Source: Sideroxydans sp. (GTDB taxonomy: Bacteria > Pseudomonadota > Gammaproteobacteria > Burkholderiales > Gallionellaceae). Taken from it: a DNA stretch of 64,000 nucleotides. Below, one piece after another: positions 28,050 through 36,141 of the stretch. Each line of letters starts with the position of its first letter. Position 1 is the first letter of the stretch. Location of the stretch: contig JAQTUV010000002.1 of NCBI GenBank assembly GCA_028707175.1, positions 496,001 to 560,000 on the forward strand, in the 5' to 3' direction. Below the pieces are notes generated by a model. It ran no database searches and was not told the origin of the DNA. It saw only the letters and a program-made list of their open reading frames with translations. The translations under genes and the position numbers were made by a program.

Positions 28050-29297
28050 TTATTGAGATGAAGTTTGCCACGGCGCAACCTTCAGCAACAGCAACATCCC
28101 CGGTATCGCCAACAACACACACAACAAGAAGAACATCGTCCACCCCATAGATTCCACCAACCATCCCGCCGTCGCGTTCATGAAGGTGCGCGGCACGGCG
28201 GCGAGGCTGGTGAACAGGGCGAACTGGGTGGCGGTGTAGGCGGGGTGGGTGGTGCGGGCGATGAAGGCGACGAAGGCGGCGGTGCCGACTCCTACGCCGA
28301 AGGCTTCCAGTCCGATGACCAAACCGAGTTGGGCGAGTTCAGGCGCGCCGATGACGTCGAAGTGTCCTTTCGAGGCGAGCCATGCGAAGCCGAAGATGGA
28401 GACCACTTGCACCACGCCGAACAACCACAGCGCGCGGTTGATGCCGATCTTCAACATCCACAAGCCACCCAACAGTCCGCCGATGACGGCAGGCCACAAG
28501 CCTGCGTTCTTAGCGATGAGTCCGATTTCGGTCTTGCTGAAACCCATGTCCATATAGAACGGTGTCGCCAGTGCGGTGCACAGGCTGTCGCCGAGTTTGT
28601 AGAAGAACAGGAAGGCGAGGATGAGCAAGGCGCTGTTCCAACCTTGGCGCGAGATGAATTCGTGGAAGGGCTCGACCACCGCTTCACGCAAGGTCTTGGG
28701 TGGCGCGGCGCGGTGCGGCTCGCTCACCATCAGCGTCATCACCATGCCGGGCAACATGAACAGGGCGGTGATGATGAACACCATGCTCCATGGCAGATGG
28801 TCGGACAGGATGAGCGAGAGCGAACCGGGGATGAGACCGGCGATGCGATACGCGTTGACGTGGATGGAGTTGCCGAGGCCGAGTTCTGAGTCAGACAACA
28901 GCTCGCGGCGATAGGCATCCAGCACGATGTCTTGCGTGGCGCTTAAGAAGGCGAGCAGAGTGCAGAACAAAACAATGGTGCTCATCTCGGTCTGCGGCGA
29001 GAAGCCGCCGAGCTTGGCGATGACCAGCAGCAAGCCGACTTGAGACACCAACATCCAACCGCGACGCCGACCCAGTGCAGGCACGGCGTATCTATCTAGC
29101 AACGGCGACCAGATGAACTTCCATGTGTAGGGAAACTGGATGAGTGCGAACAGGCCGATGGTCTTGAGATCGACATGCTCACTGCGTAGCCAAGCCGGCA
29201 CGAGGTTGAACAGCAGGTACAGTGGCAGACCGGAAGAGAATCCGATGAAGACGCATATCAACATGCGCCTTGTGAAGAGTTGCTGCCAGATGGTCAT
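28050..29297 (-). CDS. ampG: AmpG-like MFS permease (muropeptide transporter family)
   Basis: A 415-residue major facilitator protein with about 12 hydrophobic segments. The N-terminal GFSSGLPLYLLFNLVPAWLR, FPYTWKFIWSPLLDRY and ALGRRRGWML blocks are characteristic of AmpG, which imports anhydromuropeptides for cell wall recycling. The central TQDIVLDAYRRELL also fits. The ATG at 29297 was chosen over an upstream start at 29360 that lies within a repeat. The lipoprotein gene follows on the same strand. Confidence 0.85.
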   Translation of the reverse strand: MTIWQQLFTRRMLICVFIGFSSGLPLYLLFNLVPAWLRSEHVDLKTIGLFALIQFPYTWKFIWSPLLDRYAVPALGRRRGWMLVSQVGLLLVIAKLGGFSPQTEMSTIVLFCTLLAFLSATQDIVLDAYRRELLSDSELGLGNSIHVNAYRIAGLIPGSLSLILSDHLPWSMVFIITALFMLPGMVMTLMVSEPHRAAPPKTLREAVVEPFHEFISRQGWNSALLILAFLFFYKLGDSLCTALATPFYMDMGFSKTEIGLIAKNAGLWPAVIGGLLGGLWMLKIGINRALWLFGVVQVVSIFGFAWLASKGHFDVIGAPELAQLGLVIGLEAFGVGVGTAAFVAFIARTTHPAYTATQFALFTSLAAVPRTFMNATAGWLVESMGWTMFFLLCVLLAIPGMLLLLKVAPWQTSSQ

Positions 29298-29320
29298 CGC
29301 GGATACTGCCTCTGTTTTTG

Positions 29321-29397
29321 CCGTTCGCCCTGAGCTTGTCGAAGGGGGCTGGCTGTGCACATCACGAAACGTGCTTCGACAAGCTCAGCACGAACGG
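29321..29397. repeat. Inverted repeat pair, CTGAGCTTGTCGAAG type
   Basis: CCGTTCGCCCTGAGCTTGTCGAAGG (29321-29345) and its imperfect inverse CTTCGACAAGCTCAGCACGAACGG (29374-29397) are separated by 28 bases. This sequence is a common dispersed extragenic repeat in many bacteria. It lies between the ampG-like gene and metW. Confidence 0.85.
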
Positions 29398-29400
29398 TTC

Positions 29401-30003
29401 TCATCCTGCACGTTTGACGCGATATACCGCCATGCTGCCCAGCAGATTCGGCAACACGTTTACGTCGTTACCTTCTGTCATCACATGGCGTGCAAGGATG
29501 CTCACCTCGTGCGTGGCGCACAGGTCTTCGAAATCATGCAGGGTGCACAGGTGCACGTTCGGTGTGTCGTACCACTGGTAAGGCATATCGTGTGACACGG
29601 GCATCTTGCCCAGCATCACTTGCAAGCGGTTCTTCCAGTAACCGAAGTTGGGGAAGCTGACAACGCCTTCACGACCCACGCGCAGGATTTCTTTGAGCAG
29701 CGCCTCGGTATGTTTGGTCGCCTGCAAGGTCTGCGACAGGATGACGAAATCGAATGCGTCGTTCTCGAAATCGGCGAGTCCGGATTCCAAATCGTTTTGG
29801 ATGACGTTCACGCCGTTGGCGATACAAGTGGCGACATTCGCATCGCTGATCTCGACGCCGTAACCCACCACCTTGCGAGTCTCGCGCAGGTAGCGCAACA
29901 AGCTGCCGTCACCGCAACCTAGGTCGAGCACGGCCGAGCCTTCGGGGATCCATGCAGCGATGGCGGCGAAGTCGGGGCGGGATTGGATGATGGATGCGTT
30001 CAT
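29401..30003 (-). CDS. metW: Methionine biosynthesis protein MetW
   Basis: A 200-residue class I SAM-dependent methyltransferase-fold protein of the MetW family, which works with MetX in homoserine acylation/methionine synthesis. The SAM-binding motif is AVLDLGCGDGSLLRYL near residue 26. It is followed by GYGVEISDANV, DFVILSQTLQATKH and VGREGVVSFPNFGYW, the last highly conserved in MetW. It is the gene after metX, but a 156-base gap with a REP-like pair separates them. Confidence 0.92.
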   Translation of the reverse strand: MNASIIQSRPDFAAIAAWIPEGSAVLDLGCGDGSLLRYLRETRKVVGYGVEISDANVATCIANGVNVIQNDLESGLADFENDAFDFVILSQTLQATKHTEALLKEILRVGREGVVSFPNFGYWKNRLQVMLGKMPVSHDMPYQWYDTPNVHLCTLHDFEDLCATHEVSILARHVMTEGNDVNVLPNLLGSMAVYRVKRAG

Positions 30004-30030
30004 AGATACAACTTTCGAATAGCAGCCACG

Positions 30031-30130
30031 TTCCCTCCCTCATGCAGGGGGAGGGAACGGGTGGGGGTTGAAGCGTTGGTACTCCGAAACTCTACCCCCA
30101 TCCTAACCTTCCCCCTGCATGGGGGAAGGG
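30031..30130. repeat. Inverted pair of REP-like palindromes (copy 3)
   Basis: Units TTCCCTCCCTCATGCAGGGGG-type (30031-30068) and the inverse ending CCTTCCCCCTGCATGGGGGAAGGG (30093-30130) separate metX from metW, genes that are often directly adjacent. The hairpins could lower metW expression relative to metX. Confidence 0.88.
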
Positions 30131-30160
30131 ACTGATGCAGCTTAAATGAGAAAGGTGCGT

Positions 30161-31294
30161 TCATTTTGAGATCCCTTCTGCAATCCCATCCAAGTAATTG
30201 CGCATCACCGCGATGTACTGCGTATCTTCCATCAAGAAAGAATCGTGGCCGTGGTCGGAGGTGACTTCGGCGTAGCTCACGTCGCGGCGGTTGTGCAACA
30301 GGGCATGTACGATCTCGTGCGAACGCGCAGGTGAGAAGCGCCAATCGGTTGTGAACGACACCACGAGGAATTTGGCTTTCGCGGCAGCAAAGGCACGATT
30401 CAAATCACTATCCAGATCGCGCGCAGGGTCAAAATAATCCAGCGCCTTGGTCATCAGCAGATAGGTGTTGGCGTCGAAATACGCGGCGAACTTGTCGCCT
30501 TGGTAGCGCAGGTAAGACTCGATCTGGAACTCGATGTCGTAGCTGAAATTCAATTTGCCGTGACGCAACTCGCGCCCAAACTTGTCTGCCATCGCATCAT
30601 CGGAAAGATAGGTGATGTGTCCCAACATGCGCGCGAGACGCAAGCCACGCGTTGGCACGACGCCGTGCTGGTAGAAATCGCCGCCGTGGAATTCGGGGTC
30701 GGTCAGGATGGCGCTACGTGCCACGTCGTTGAACGCGATGTTCTGAGCGGTTAGGTGCGGCGCGGTGGCGATAGCCAACACATGTGCCACGCGGTCTGGG
30801 TACGCCAGCGCCCACTGCATCGCCTGCATACCGCCCAAGCTGCCGCCGACGATGGCGGCGAAACGTTGGATGCCAAGTTGGTCTGCCAAGCGCGCTTGTG
30901 CGTTGACCCAGTCTTCCACGGTGACGACAGGGAAGGACGAGCCGTAGGGTTTGCCCGTGGCTGGGTCGATGCTGGAAGGCCCCGTCGAACCATGACAGCC
31001 GCCGAGGTTGTTCAATCCGATGACGAAGAATTTAAGGGTGTCGATGGGCTTGCCCGGCCCCACCATGTTGTCCCACCAGCCGATGTTCTTGGTGTCGTCT
31101 GCGTAGTAACCCGCGACGTGGTGATGCCCCGACAGTGCGTGGCAGATGAGGATGGCGTTGGATTTGTCGGCATTCAATGTGCCGTAGGTCTCGTACATCA
31201 ACTCGTAGCGTGGCAACACCGCGCCACTCTTGAACGTGAGCGGTGTGTCGAAGGTGGCGCGTTGCGCCTTGACGATTCCAACCGAATTACTCAA
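30161..31294 (-). CDS. metX: Homoserine O-acyltransferase MetX
   Basis: Acylates homoserine, the first committed step to methionine. The alpha/beta hydrolase fold has the nucleophile elbow [10 protein letters not shown], upstream CHALSGHHH and [11 protein letters not shown] blocks, and the terminal catalytic pair in FTTDWRF and [10 protein letters not shown] chose a TTG start at 31294: GGAG lies five bases upstream and the product then begins [11 protein letters not shown], as in related proteins. A GTG at 31321 is possible but falls inside the terminator hairpin of the leader. The 5' leader carries a SAM-II riboswitch. The specific acyl donor (acetyl or succinyl) is not assigned. Confidence 0.93.
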   Translation of the reverse strand: MSNSVGIVKAQRATFDTPLTFKSGAVLPRYELMYETYGTLNADKSNAILICHALSGHHHVAGYYADDTKNIGWWDNMVGPGKPIDTLKFFVIGLNNLGGCHGSTGPSSIDPATGKPYGSSFPVVTVEDWVNAQARLADQLGIQRFAAIVGGSLGGMQAMQWALAYPDRVAHVLAIATAPHLTAQNIAFNDVARSAILTDPEFHGGDFYQHGVVPTRGLRLARMLGHITYLSDDAMADKFGRELRHGKLNFSYDIEFQIESYLRYQGDKFAAYFDANTYLLMTKALDYFDPARDLDSDLNRAFAAAKAKFLVVSFTTDWRFSPARSHEIVHALLHNRRDVSYAEVTSDHGHDSFLMEDTQYIAVMRNYLDGIAEGISK

Positions 31295-31307
31295 AGCAAC
31301 TCCAAAA

Positions 31308-31342
31308 ATAAAAACCCGCACAGCTTGAGGCTAGAGCGGGTT
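31308..31342 (-). terminator. Attenuator hairpin between riboswitch and metX
   Basis: On the minus strand, AACCCGC ... GCGGGTT encloses an inner AGC-CUCAA-GCU stem and is followed by TTTTTATTTTT, ending just before the GGAG of metX. It looks like an intrinsic terminator under riboswitch control. Alternatively it could affect access to the ribosome site. Confidence 0.8.
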
Positions 31343-31348
31343 CACTCG

Positions 31349-31399
31349 CTTTAGCTGGAATGTTTTACGTGCCCCGCAAGCTGAACTCAAATCGGCACG
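31349..31399 (-). ncRNA. SAM-II (SAM-alpha) riboswitch of metX
   Basis: On the minus strand the leader reads P1 CGUGCC, loop GAUUUGAGUUCAGCUUGCGG, P1' GGCACG, then UAAAACAUUCCAGCUAAAG. This matches the SAM-II layout: a 6-bp P1 stem, an A/U-rich loop beginning GAUUU and containing UUGC, a UAAA-rich joining strand and a 3' GCUAAA segment that closes the pseudoknot. It lies 55 bases upstream of the metX TTG start, directly before a terminator hairpin. It should bind S-adenosylmethionine and lower metX expression. Confidence 0.85.
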
Positions 31400-31538
31400 G
31401 AGCGAAGTGTCGGTGTTTTGCCCAAAGCTGTCAATGAGTTGGCATACCAAAAGGAATAAGCAAATAGCCATAAATTGCTTGATGGGATAAAGCATCGCTA
31501 ATAAGATGCGCGGCACTTTCACGGAGTGAACTTCCATC

Positions 31539-31967
31539 ATGAACCTCTCGGCATTTCTTCCCGCGCTTATCGGCGGCATTCTCATCGGTACTGCGGCTAC
31601 TTTGTTGCTTTGGCTTAACGGCCGACTGGCTGGCATCAGTGGCATTTTGTGGCGTTCGTTCTTTGCGAAGCCGGGTGATGTCATGTGGCGTGTATTGTTC
31701 CTAGTCGGGGTCGTGGGTGGTGCGGCTTTGTATTACGCGCTATTCAATGATGAGCCCGTGGCGCGTGAGAATTTCCCAGTTTGGTTGCTGGTGGTCTCTG
31801 GCTTCTTAGTGGGTTATGGCACATCGCTAGGTAATGGCTGCACCAGTGGGCATGGTGTGTGCGGACTGGGGCGTTTGTCGCTGCGTTCGTTGGTTGCGAC
31901 GCTGATCTTTTTGGTCACGGCAATTGTCACCACTTTTGTGGTGCGCCATGTATTTGGAGTGATGTGA
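31539..31967 (+). CDS. YeeE/YedE family membrane protein, N-terminal half
   Basis: A 142-residue membrane protein of the YeeE/YedE (sulfur transport, TsuA-like) superfamily. It has about four hydrophobic helices and the conserved motif GYGTSLGNGCTSGHGVCGLGRLSLRS, whose cysteines are thought to relay thiosulfate or related sulfur species in this family. The second half is encoded by the next gene, which overlaps by four bases (ATGA). It is divergent from metX across a 244-base gap containing the riboswitch, which supports a link to sulfur metabolism. The substrate is inferred from the family. Confidence 0.85.
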   Translation: MNLSAFLPALIGGILIGTAATLLLWLNGRLAGISGILWRSFFAKPGDVMWRVLFLVGVVGGAALYYALFNDEPVARENFPVWLLVVSGFLVGYGTSLGNGCTSGHGVCGLGRLSLRSLVATLIFLVTAIVTTFVVRHVFGVM

Positions 31968-32470
31968 TGAAACTCAATCTAACAAGTTGGTTGGCGGGTC
32001 TGGTGTTTGGTTTCGGGCTGGCATTGGCGGGAATGACGCATACCGAAAAGGTGTTGGGATTCTTGGATTTTGCAGGTGATTGGGATGCAAGCCTGTTGTT
32101 CGTATTGGGTGGCGCAGTGAGTGTGACCTTGATCACTTTCCGCTTTATCTTAAAGCGCACAAAGCCTGTGTTGGCCGAACGTTTCATCATCACTAAAGAG
32201 ACGCATCTCGACCGCCCGCTCATCATCGGCGCGGTGTTGTTTGGGATGGGATGGGGCATCAGTGGCTATTGCCCCGGGCCTGCAGTTGCGTTGTTGGCTT
32301 CACCGAACTGGGAATTGTGGGCGTTTTTGCCAGCAGCGATATTGGGTGCGGTGGCAGAAAAATATTTCGAATTGCGCCGTACTGCAAAAGCAGAAGCAGC
32401 TCAACCTCAAGTGACAGCCCAAGAAAATAAGCCTGTCATTGAAAGTCCATCAGAAGGTTCGTGCGGCTGA
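31967..32470 (+). CDS. YeeE/YedE family membrane protein, C-terminal half
   Basis: A 167-residue partner of the preceding protein. It has the matching repeat FGFGLALAGMTHTEKVLGFLDF and GMGWGISGYCPGPAVALLAS, with the cysteine in a Gly-rich loop. The hydrophilic C-terminal tail (about residues 130-167) ends EGSCG. The ATG at 31967 overlaps the upstream stop and follows GGAG. Together the two genes correspond to one full-length YeeE transporter split in two, the usual short form in betaproteobacteria. Confidence 0.85.
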   Translation: MKLNLTSWLAGLVFGFGLALAGMTHTEKVLGFLDFAGDWDASLLFVLGGAVSVTLITFRFILKRTKPVLAERFIITKETHLDRPLIIGAVLFGMGWGISGYCPGPAVALLASPNWELWAFLPAAILGAVAEKYFELRRTAKAEAAQPQVTAQENKPVIESPSEGSCG

Positions 32471-32488
32471 GTTCATCCGCCACGCGTT

Positions 32489-32515
32489 GGATGCCGTCAG
32501 TTTAGAACGGCATCC
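32489..32515 (+). terminator. Terminator after the YeeE/YedE pair
   Basis: The 9-bp stem GGATGCCGT/ACGGCATCC with a 9-base loop is followed by ATTTCTTT. It lies between the converging yedE-like and ptsI genes. Confidence 0.85.
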
Positions 32516-32521
32516 ATTTCT

Positions 32522-34249
32522 TTAAGCAGCATTCAATCTATCTAACAATTCGCGGATCTTGATGGGATCGTCCGCACGCAATATCTTCTGCGTGAGTGCG
32601 CTGATCTCGGTCAAGCTGGTGGTCAACACACGCTGCTTACTGGCAAGCAACTGGGCAGGATGCATGGAGAATTGGCGCAAACCGAAACCCAAAAGCAGGC
32701 GTGTGTAAGCCAACTCGCCCGCCATTTCCCCGCAAACTGACACAGGAACGTTGGCCTTGTTTGCGCCGCTGATGACTTGAGATAGCAGTTGCAGAATGGC
32801 GGGATGTAAGGGGTCGTATAAGTGTGCGACCTCTTCATCAGTACGGTCGATCGCTAGTGTGTATTGGATCAAGTCATTGGTGCCGATGGACAGAAAATCC
32901 AGCTTTTTAACGAACACATTGAGTGCCAGTGCAGCAGCAGGAATTTCGATCATGCCGCCTATCGGCACATCGGCTTTGTACTCGACACCTTGTGCAGCCA
33001 ATTCTTGTTTCACACTTTCAATGATGTGCAAGGTTTGGATAATTTCAGATGCGCCTGACAGCATCGGCACCAATATTTTCAGATTGCCATAGATCGATGC
33101 GCGAAACAGCGCGCGTAGCTGTACACGGAACAATTGTGGTTCTGCCAAGCACAAGCGGATGGCACGTAATCCCAAGGCGGGATTGCTGGCGACGCGAGTG
33201 GCACCTTTGAGCTGTTTGTCTGCACCTAGATCGTAGGTGCGGATGGTGACGGGCAGGTCACCCATGCCTTCCAGCACGGTGCGATAAGCAATGAACTGCT
33301 CCTCCTCATCGGGCAAGTCGTCACGATTGAGAAATAAGAATTCACTGCGAAATAGACCGACTCCCGCCGCGCCATTTTCGAGGACTTGCGGCAAATCTGA
33401 CGGCAGCTCAATGTTGGCTTGCAACTCGATGCGTGTGCCATCCAAGGTGGTGGCTCGTGCGGTGCGCAGGCGTTTGAGTTTTTGTTTTTCCAGTGCCAGT
33501 TCTGCTTGGCGTAGTTTGTATTCCGCCAGCAGATTTTTATCTGGATTGATGATGACTACACCTTGCTCACCATCGACGATAAGCATGTCGCGATCTTTGA
33601 TGAGCTCGCGTGCGTTGTGCAGACCAACCACGCAGGGCTTGTTCAAGCCGCGCGCCACGATAGCTGTGTGCGAAGTTGCCCCGCCTAGGTCGGTGAGGAT
33701 GGCGCAGAACTGGTGCGGTGTTAGTTGGATCAGATCGGCGGGGCTGACATCGTGTGCCACCAGCACCATCTCGATATCGTGTTGTGGTGTAGGGGGTACA
33801 TGACCGGGATGGCCGCTCAATACTTTGAGTACGCGCTCAACGACTTGAATGACGTCGGTCTTGCGCTCGCGCAGGTAGGCATCATCGAAGGCTTCGAACT
33901 GTGCGACCAGCGTATCCATCTGGGTCTTCAGTGCCCATTCCGCATTGCAATGTTCGTGCTGGATCATGTCGCGTGCAGCATGGCTGATGTGTTCATCGCT
34001 CAAGATCATCAAATGAAGATCAAGGAAAGCATCAAATTCAGCGGCTGCCTGTTGCGGACGGTTCTCGCGCAATGCGGAGAGCTCGGCATGTGTGGTCTTG
34101 AGGGCTTTCTCTAAGCGTGAGACTTCTTCAGCGAGGAGATTCTTTGGCAATACGTAATGCACGACTTCGAGAGAGGTGTGCGAGACGAGGTGCGCATGGC
34201 CAATGGCGATGCCATTAGAAACAGGCAATCCATGAATCGTAAAGGTCAT
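32522..34249 (-). CDS. ptsI: PTS enzyme I (phosphoenolpyruvate-protein phosphotransferase)
   Basis: Autophosphorylates with PEP and passes phosphate to HPr. The 575 residues have the phosphohistidine motif DLGGATSHTAIVAR with His194, the LFRSEFLFLNRD and PIGGMIEIPAAAL PEP-binding segments, SIGTNDLIQYTLAIDR and the C-terminal active cysteine in VSVCGEMAGE. The start overlaps the ptsH stop by four bases. No sugar EIIBC gene is in the cluster, so the pathway here is probably regulatory, ending on the EIIA(Man)-type protein. Confidence 0.95.
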   Translation of the reverse strand: MTFTIHGLPVSNGIAIGHAHLVSHTSLEVVHYVLPKNLLAEEVSRLEKALKTTHAELSALRENRPQQAAAEFDAFLDLHLMILSDEHISHAARDMIQHEHCNAEWALKTQMDTLVAQFEAFDDAYLRERKTDVIQVVERVLKVLSGHPGHVPPTPQHDIEMVLVAHDVSPADLIQLTPHQFCAILTDLGGATSHTAIVARGLNKPCVVGLHNARELIKDRDMLIVDGEQGVVIINPDKNLLAEYKLRQAELALEKQKLKRLRTARATTLDGTRIELQANIELPSDLPQVLENGAAGVGLFRSEFLFLNRDDLPDEEEQFIAYRTVLEGMGDLPVTIRTYDLGADKQLKGATRVASNPALGLRAIRLCLAEPQLFRVQLRALFRASIYGNLKILVPMLSGASEIIQTLHIIESVKQELAAQGVEYKADVPIGGMIEIPAAALALNVFVKKLDFLSIGTNDLIQYTLAIDRTDEEVAHLYDPLHPAILQLLSQVISGANKANVPVSVCGEMAGELAYTRLLLGFGLRQFSMHPAQLLASKQRVLTTSLTEISALTQKILRADDPIKIRELLDRLNAA

Positions 34250-34515
34250 TCGCCTTCCCCGAAATAATCATTGATAAGCGCGAGCAGTGCGCTCATCGCC
34301 TCTTCTTCGCGTTCGCCATTGGTCTCAATGGAGACGGTTGTACCCTTGGCGGCAGCCAGCATCATCACGCCCATGATGCTCTTAGCATTGATGCGCCTAC
34401 CGTTGCGCGACATCCATACTTCACACGGGAATTGCGAGGCAAGCTGGGTGAGCTTCGCCGATGCACGCGCGTGAAGCCCCAGTTTGTTGATGATTTGAGC
34501 GTCTTGATTCTGCAT
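34246..34515 (-). CDS. ptsH: HPr phosphocarrier
   Basis: An 89-residue HPr with the active His15 in KLGLHARASAKL and the regulatory serine loop around Ser46 in NAKSIMGVMMLAA. A Ser46 site is relevant if an HPr kinase (HprK) exists in the genome; none is in this window. It overlaps ptsI by four bases and follows the EIIA gene by 8 bases. Confidence 0.94.
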   Translation of the reverse strand: MQNQDAQIINKLGLHARASAKLTQLASQFPCEVWMSRNGRRINAKSIMGVMMLAAAKGTTVSIETNGEREEEAMSALLALINDYFGEGE

Positions 34516-34523
34516 GCTGATTC

Positions 34524-34916
34524 CTAATTATCTAAGTCCATTCGAACAATACATTCGCGACCACCATTGAGGGCGATCTGCGCCAGTTCCGGCATGGTTT
34601 TGTTGGGGTGGCAGACTACACGCAACAGCATTGGCAGGTTCACTCCTGCTACACCCATGATGTGTTCTTCGCGACAGAGTTGACGCGCCACATTGCTGGG
34701 CGTCGCACCGAAGATGTCCGCTAGGATGAGTACGCCATTACCTTTATTTAGCTGCTCAACGAGGGCGTGACCTTCAGCGAGTTTTGCTTGCGGATCATCG
34801 TCGGCATAGACAGACAGCACTTTGAGGAAATCGGGTACTTCACCCAACACATGTTTGACACAATCGACCAGACTTTCGCCCAAGCTATTGTGAGCCACAA
34901 CCAAAATGCCAGACAT
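34524..34916 (-). CDS. PTS EIIA component, mannose family
   Basis: A 130-residue EIIA(Man)-type protein. It opens MSGILVVAHNSLGESL with the phosphorylatable His9, and the conserved LILADIFGATPSNVA and GVNLPMLLRVV segments follow. The ATG at 34916 is supported by GGGAGG and by family length; the frame continues upstream without homology. In betaproteobacteria this protein stands alone without EIIB/C and is thought to have a regulatory role. It overlaps the stop of the upstream small membrane protein gene. Confidence 0.92.
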   Translation of the reverse strand: MSGILVVAHNSLGESLVDCVKHVLGEVPDFLKVLSVYADDDPQAKLAEGHALVEQLNKGNGVLILADIFGATPSNVARQLCREEHIMGVAGVNLPMLLRVVCHPNKTMPELAQIALNGGRECIVRMDLDN

Positions 34917-35116
34917 CAAACACCTCCCAAAGAACGAATCAATAAAGCCACGCTGATAAGCGCAACGACAATTCCCACAGCAACGATCCAACGCGCTGCC
35001 TTTGAATCTTTAGCGTGTTGTACCTCTTCGGCTTCTGCCATTGCGCGTACTTGTTTTAACGCATGCGCCGCCGCCGTACGTTGGATGTTCTTTTGCAGAA
35101 GGTCGTCATCACTCAT
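34916..35116 (-). CDS. Small single-pass membrane protein
   Basis: A 66-residue protein with a charged N-terminal helix (DLLQKNIQRTAAAHALKQVRAMAEAEEVQHAK) and one membrane segment WIVAVGIVVALISVALLI near the C-terminus. No family recognised. The gene is wedged between apbE (four-base overlap upstream) and the EIIA gene (one-base overlap downstream), so it is expressed in the same operon. The N-in topology suggested by the charges would leave a short Arg-Ser-Leu tail outside. Confidence 0.7.
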   Translation of the reverse strand: MSDDDLLQKNIQRTAAAHALKQVRAMAEAEEVQHAKDSKAARWIVAVGIVVALISVALLIRSLGGV

Positions 35117-36141
35117 GGCTCGATACGATATTGTGTTTTGCTATCTACGAATTCTAGCCGTTTCTGCATGGCGGCGGTGAGGTGGACTACGTCATCGGCA
35201 TCAATGAGTAACGCTTCATCGAGTCGCATCTTGTTTGCAGCGCTGCGCCAGCCAGCGACACCGGAGATGTACAAAGGCTTGGATGAGGCATCGGACAGTA
35301 AGCCTGCATGTTGTCCGTGTGTGATGATGGTGACTGCCTGTACACCTTGAACGGGGTAGCCGTTGCGTGGATCGATGAGGTGGCAATAACGTTTCCCGTC
35401 CACCTCGAAGTAACGCTGATAGTCGCCCGAGGTGCCGACCGCCTCGCCATCGCGCAATTCCAATGTTGCCAATGCACCCGGTTTGCGCGGATGTTGGATG
35501 CCCACGCGCCACGGACGTTTGCCATGTGAACCGAGCGCCAGCACATTGCCGCCGATATTGATGAGCGCATCGTTGATGCCCTGCTGTTTGAGGATGGCAG
35601 CCGCGCGATCGAGCGCATAACCTTTGGCGTATCCACCGAGGTCGAGCTTCACGTTCTTGTTCTTGCTTTGCACTTCATTGACCGAGATCGTCAGGTCGCT
35701 CATCTGCGGGTTCGCCTTCACCAGCGCAGTGATTTTCTTTTCATCGGGAAGCACGGCTTTGAAGTCGTCCGCTTGGAATCCCCAAGTCTGGATGAGCCCG
35801 CCGATGGTCGGGTTGAACAGACCTTCCGACTGTGCAGAGACTCGCGCTGCGTCTTGCAGCATCGCAGCCAATTCGGGAGAGACCGTTTGGTGTTTGCCTT
35901 GCGCGATGGCGCTGTTCAGCCCATTCAACTCAGAAGGTTTCCACGCGTGCAGCAAGTCATGCAGACGTTGGAACTCGTGCATCACATCGGTGATGCCCTG
36001 TTTGGCGTGCGTCTCTTCCACACCAAACACGGTGACCTCGACCAGTGTGCCGAACACATAGCCCTGTTCTTGATAGATGGGTTCTTTGCCACAGGCGCTG
36101 AGCAAGAAGCTCAGCAAGAGCAACACGGCGGAGCGGATCAT
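35113..36141 (-). CDS. apbE: FAD:protein FMN transferase ApbE
   Basis: Exported flavin transferase that attaches FMN to threonines of respiratory proteins such as Nqr/Rnf subunits, or acts in periplasmic flavinylation. The 342-residue precursor has a lipobox-type signal (LLSACGKE), the start-of-domain GYVFGTLVEVTVFG, LDLGGYAKGYALDRAA and LINIGGNVLALG, GTSGDYQRYFEVDGKRYCHLIDP (read in parts), and VTIITHGQHAGLLSDASSKPLYI near the end. The gene overlaps gshA by four bases upstream. Its target flavoprotein is not in the window. Confidence 0.92.
   Translation of the reverse strand: MIRSAVLLLLSFLLSACGKEPIYQEQGYVFGTLVEVTVFGVEETHAKQGITDVMHEFQRLHDLLHAWKPSELNGLNSAIAQGKHQTVSPELAAMLQDAARVSAQSEGLFNPTIGGLIQTWGFQADDFKAVLPDEKKITALVKANPQMSDLTISVNEVQSKNKNVKLDLGGYAKGYALDRAAAILKQQGINDALINIGGNVLALGSHGKRPWRVGIQHPRKPGALATLELRDGEAVGTSGDYQRYFEVDGKRYCHLIDPRNGYPVQGVQAVTIITHGQHAGLLSDASSKPLYISGVAGWRSAANKMRLDEALLIDADDVVHLTAAMQKRLEFVDSKTQYRIEP

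Noticed and set aside
28065..28889. 274-codon plus-strand frame opposite the ampG-like gene
   Set aside because: Reverse-frame shadow of a GC-rich membrane protein gene; product is highly charged and low in complexity.
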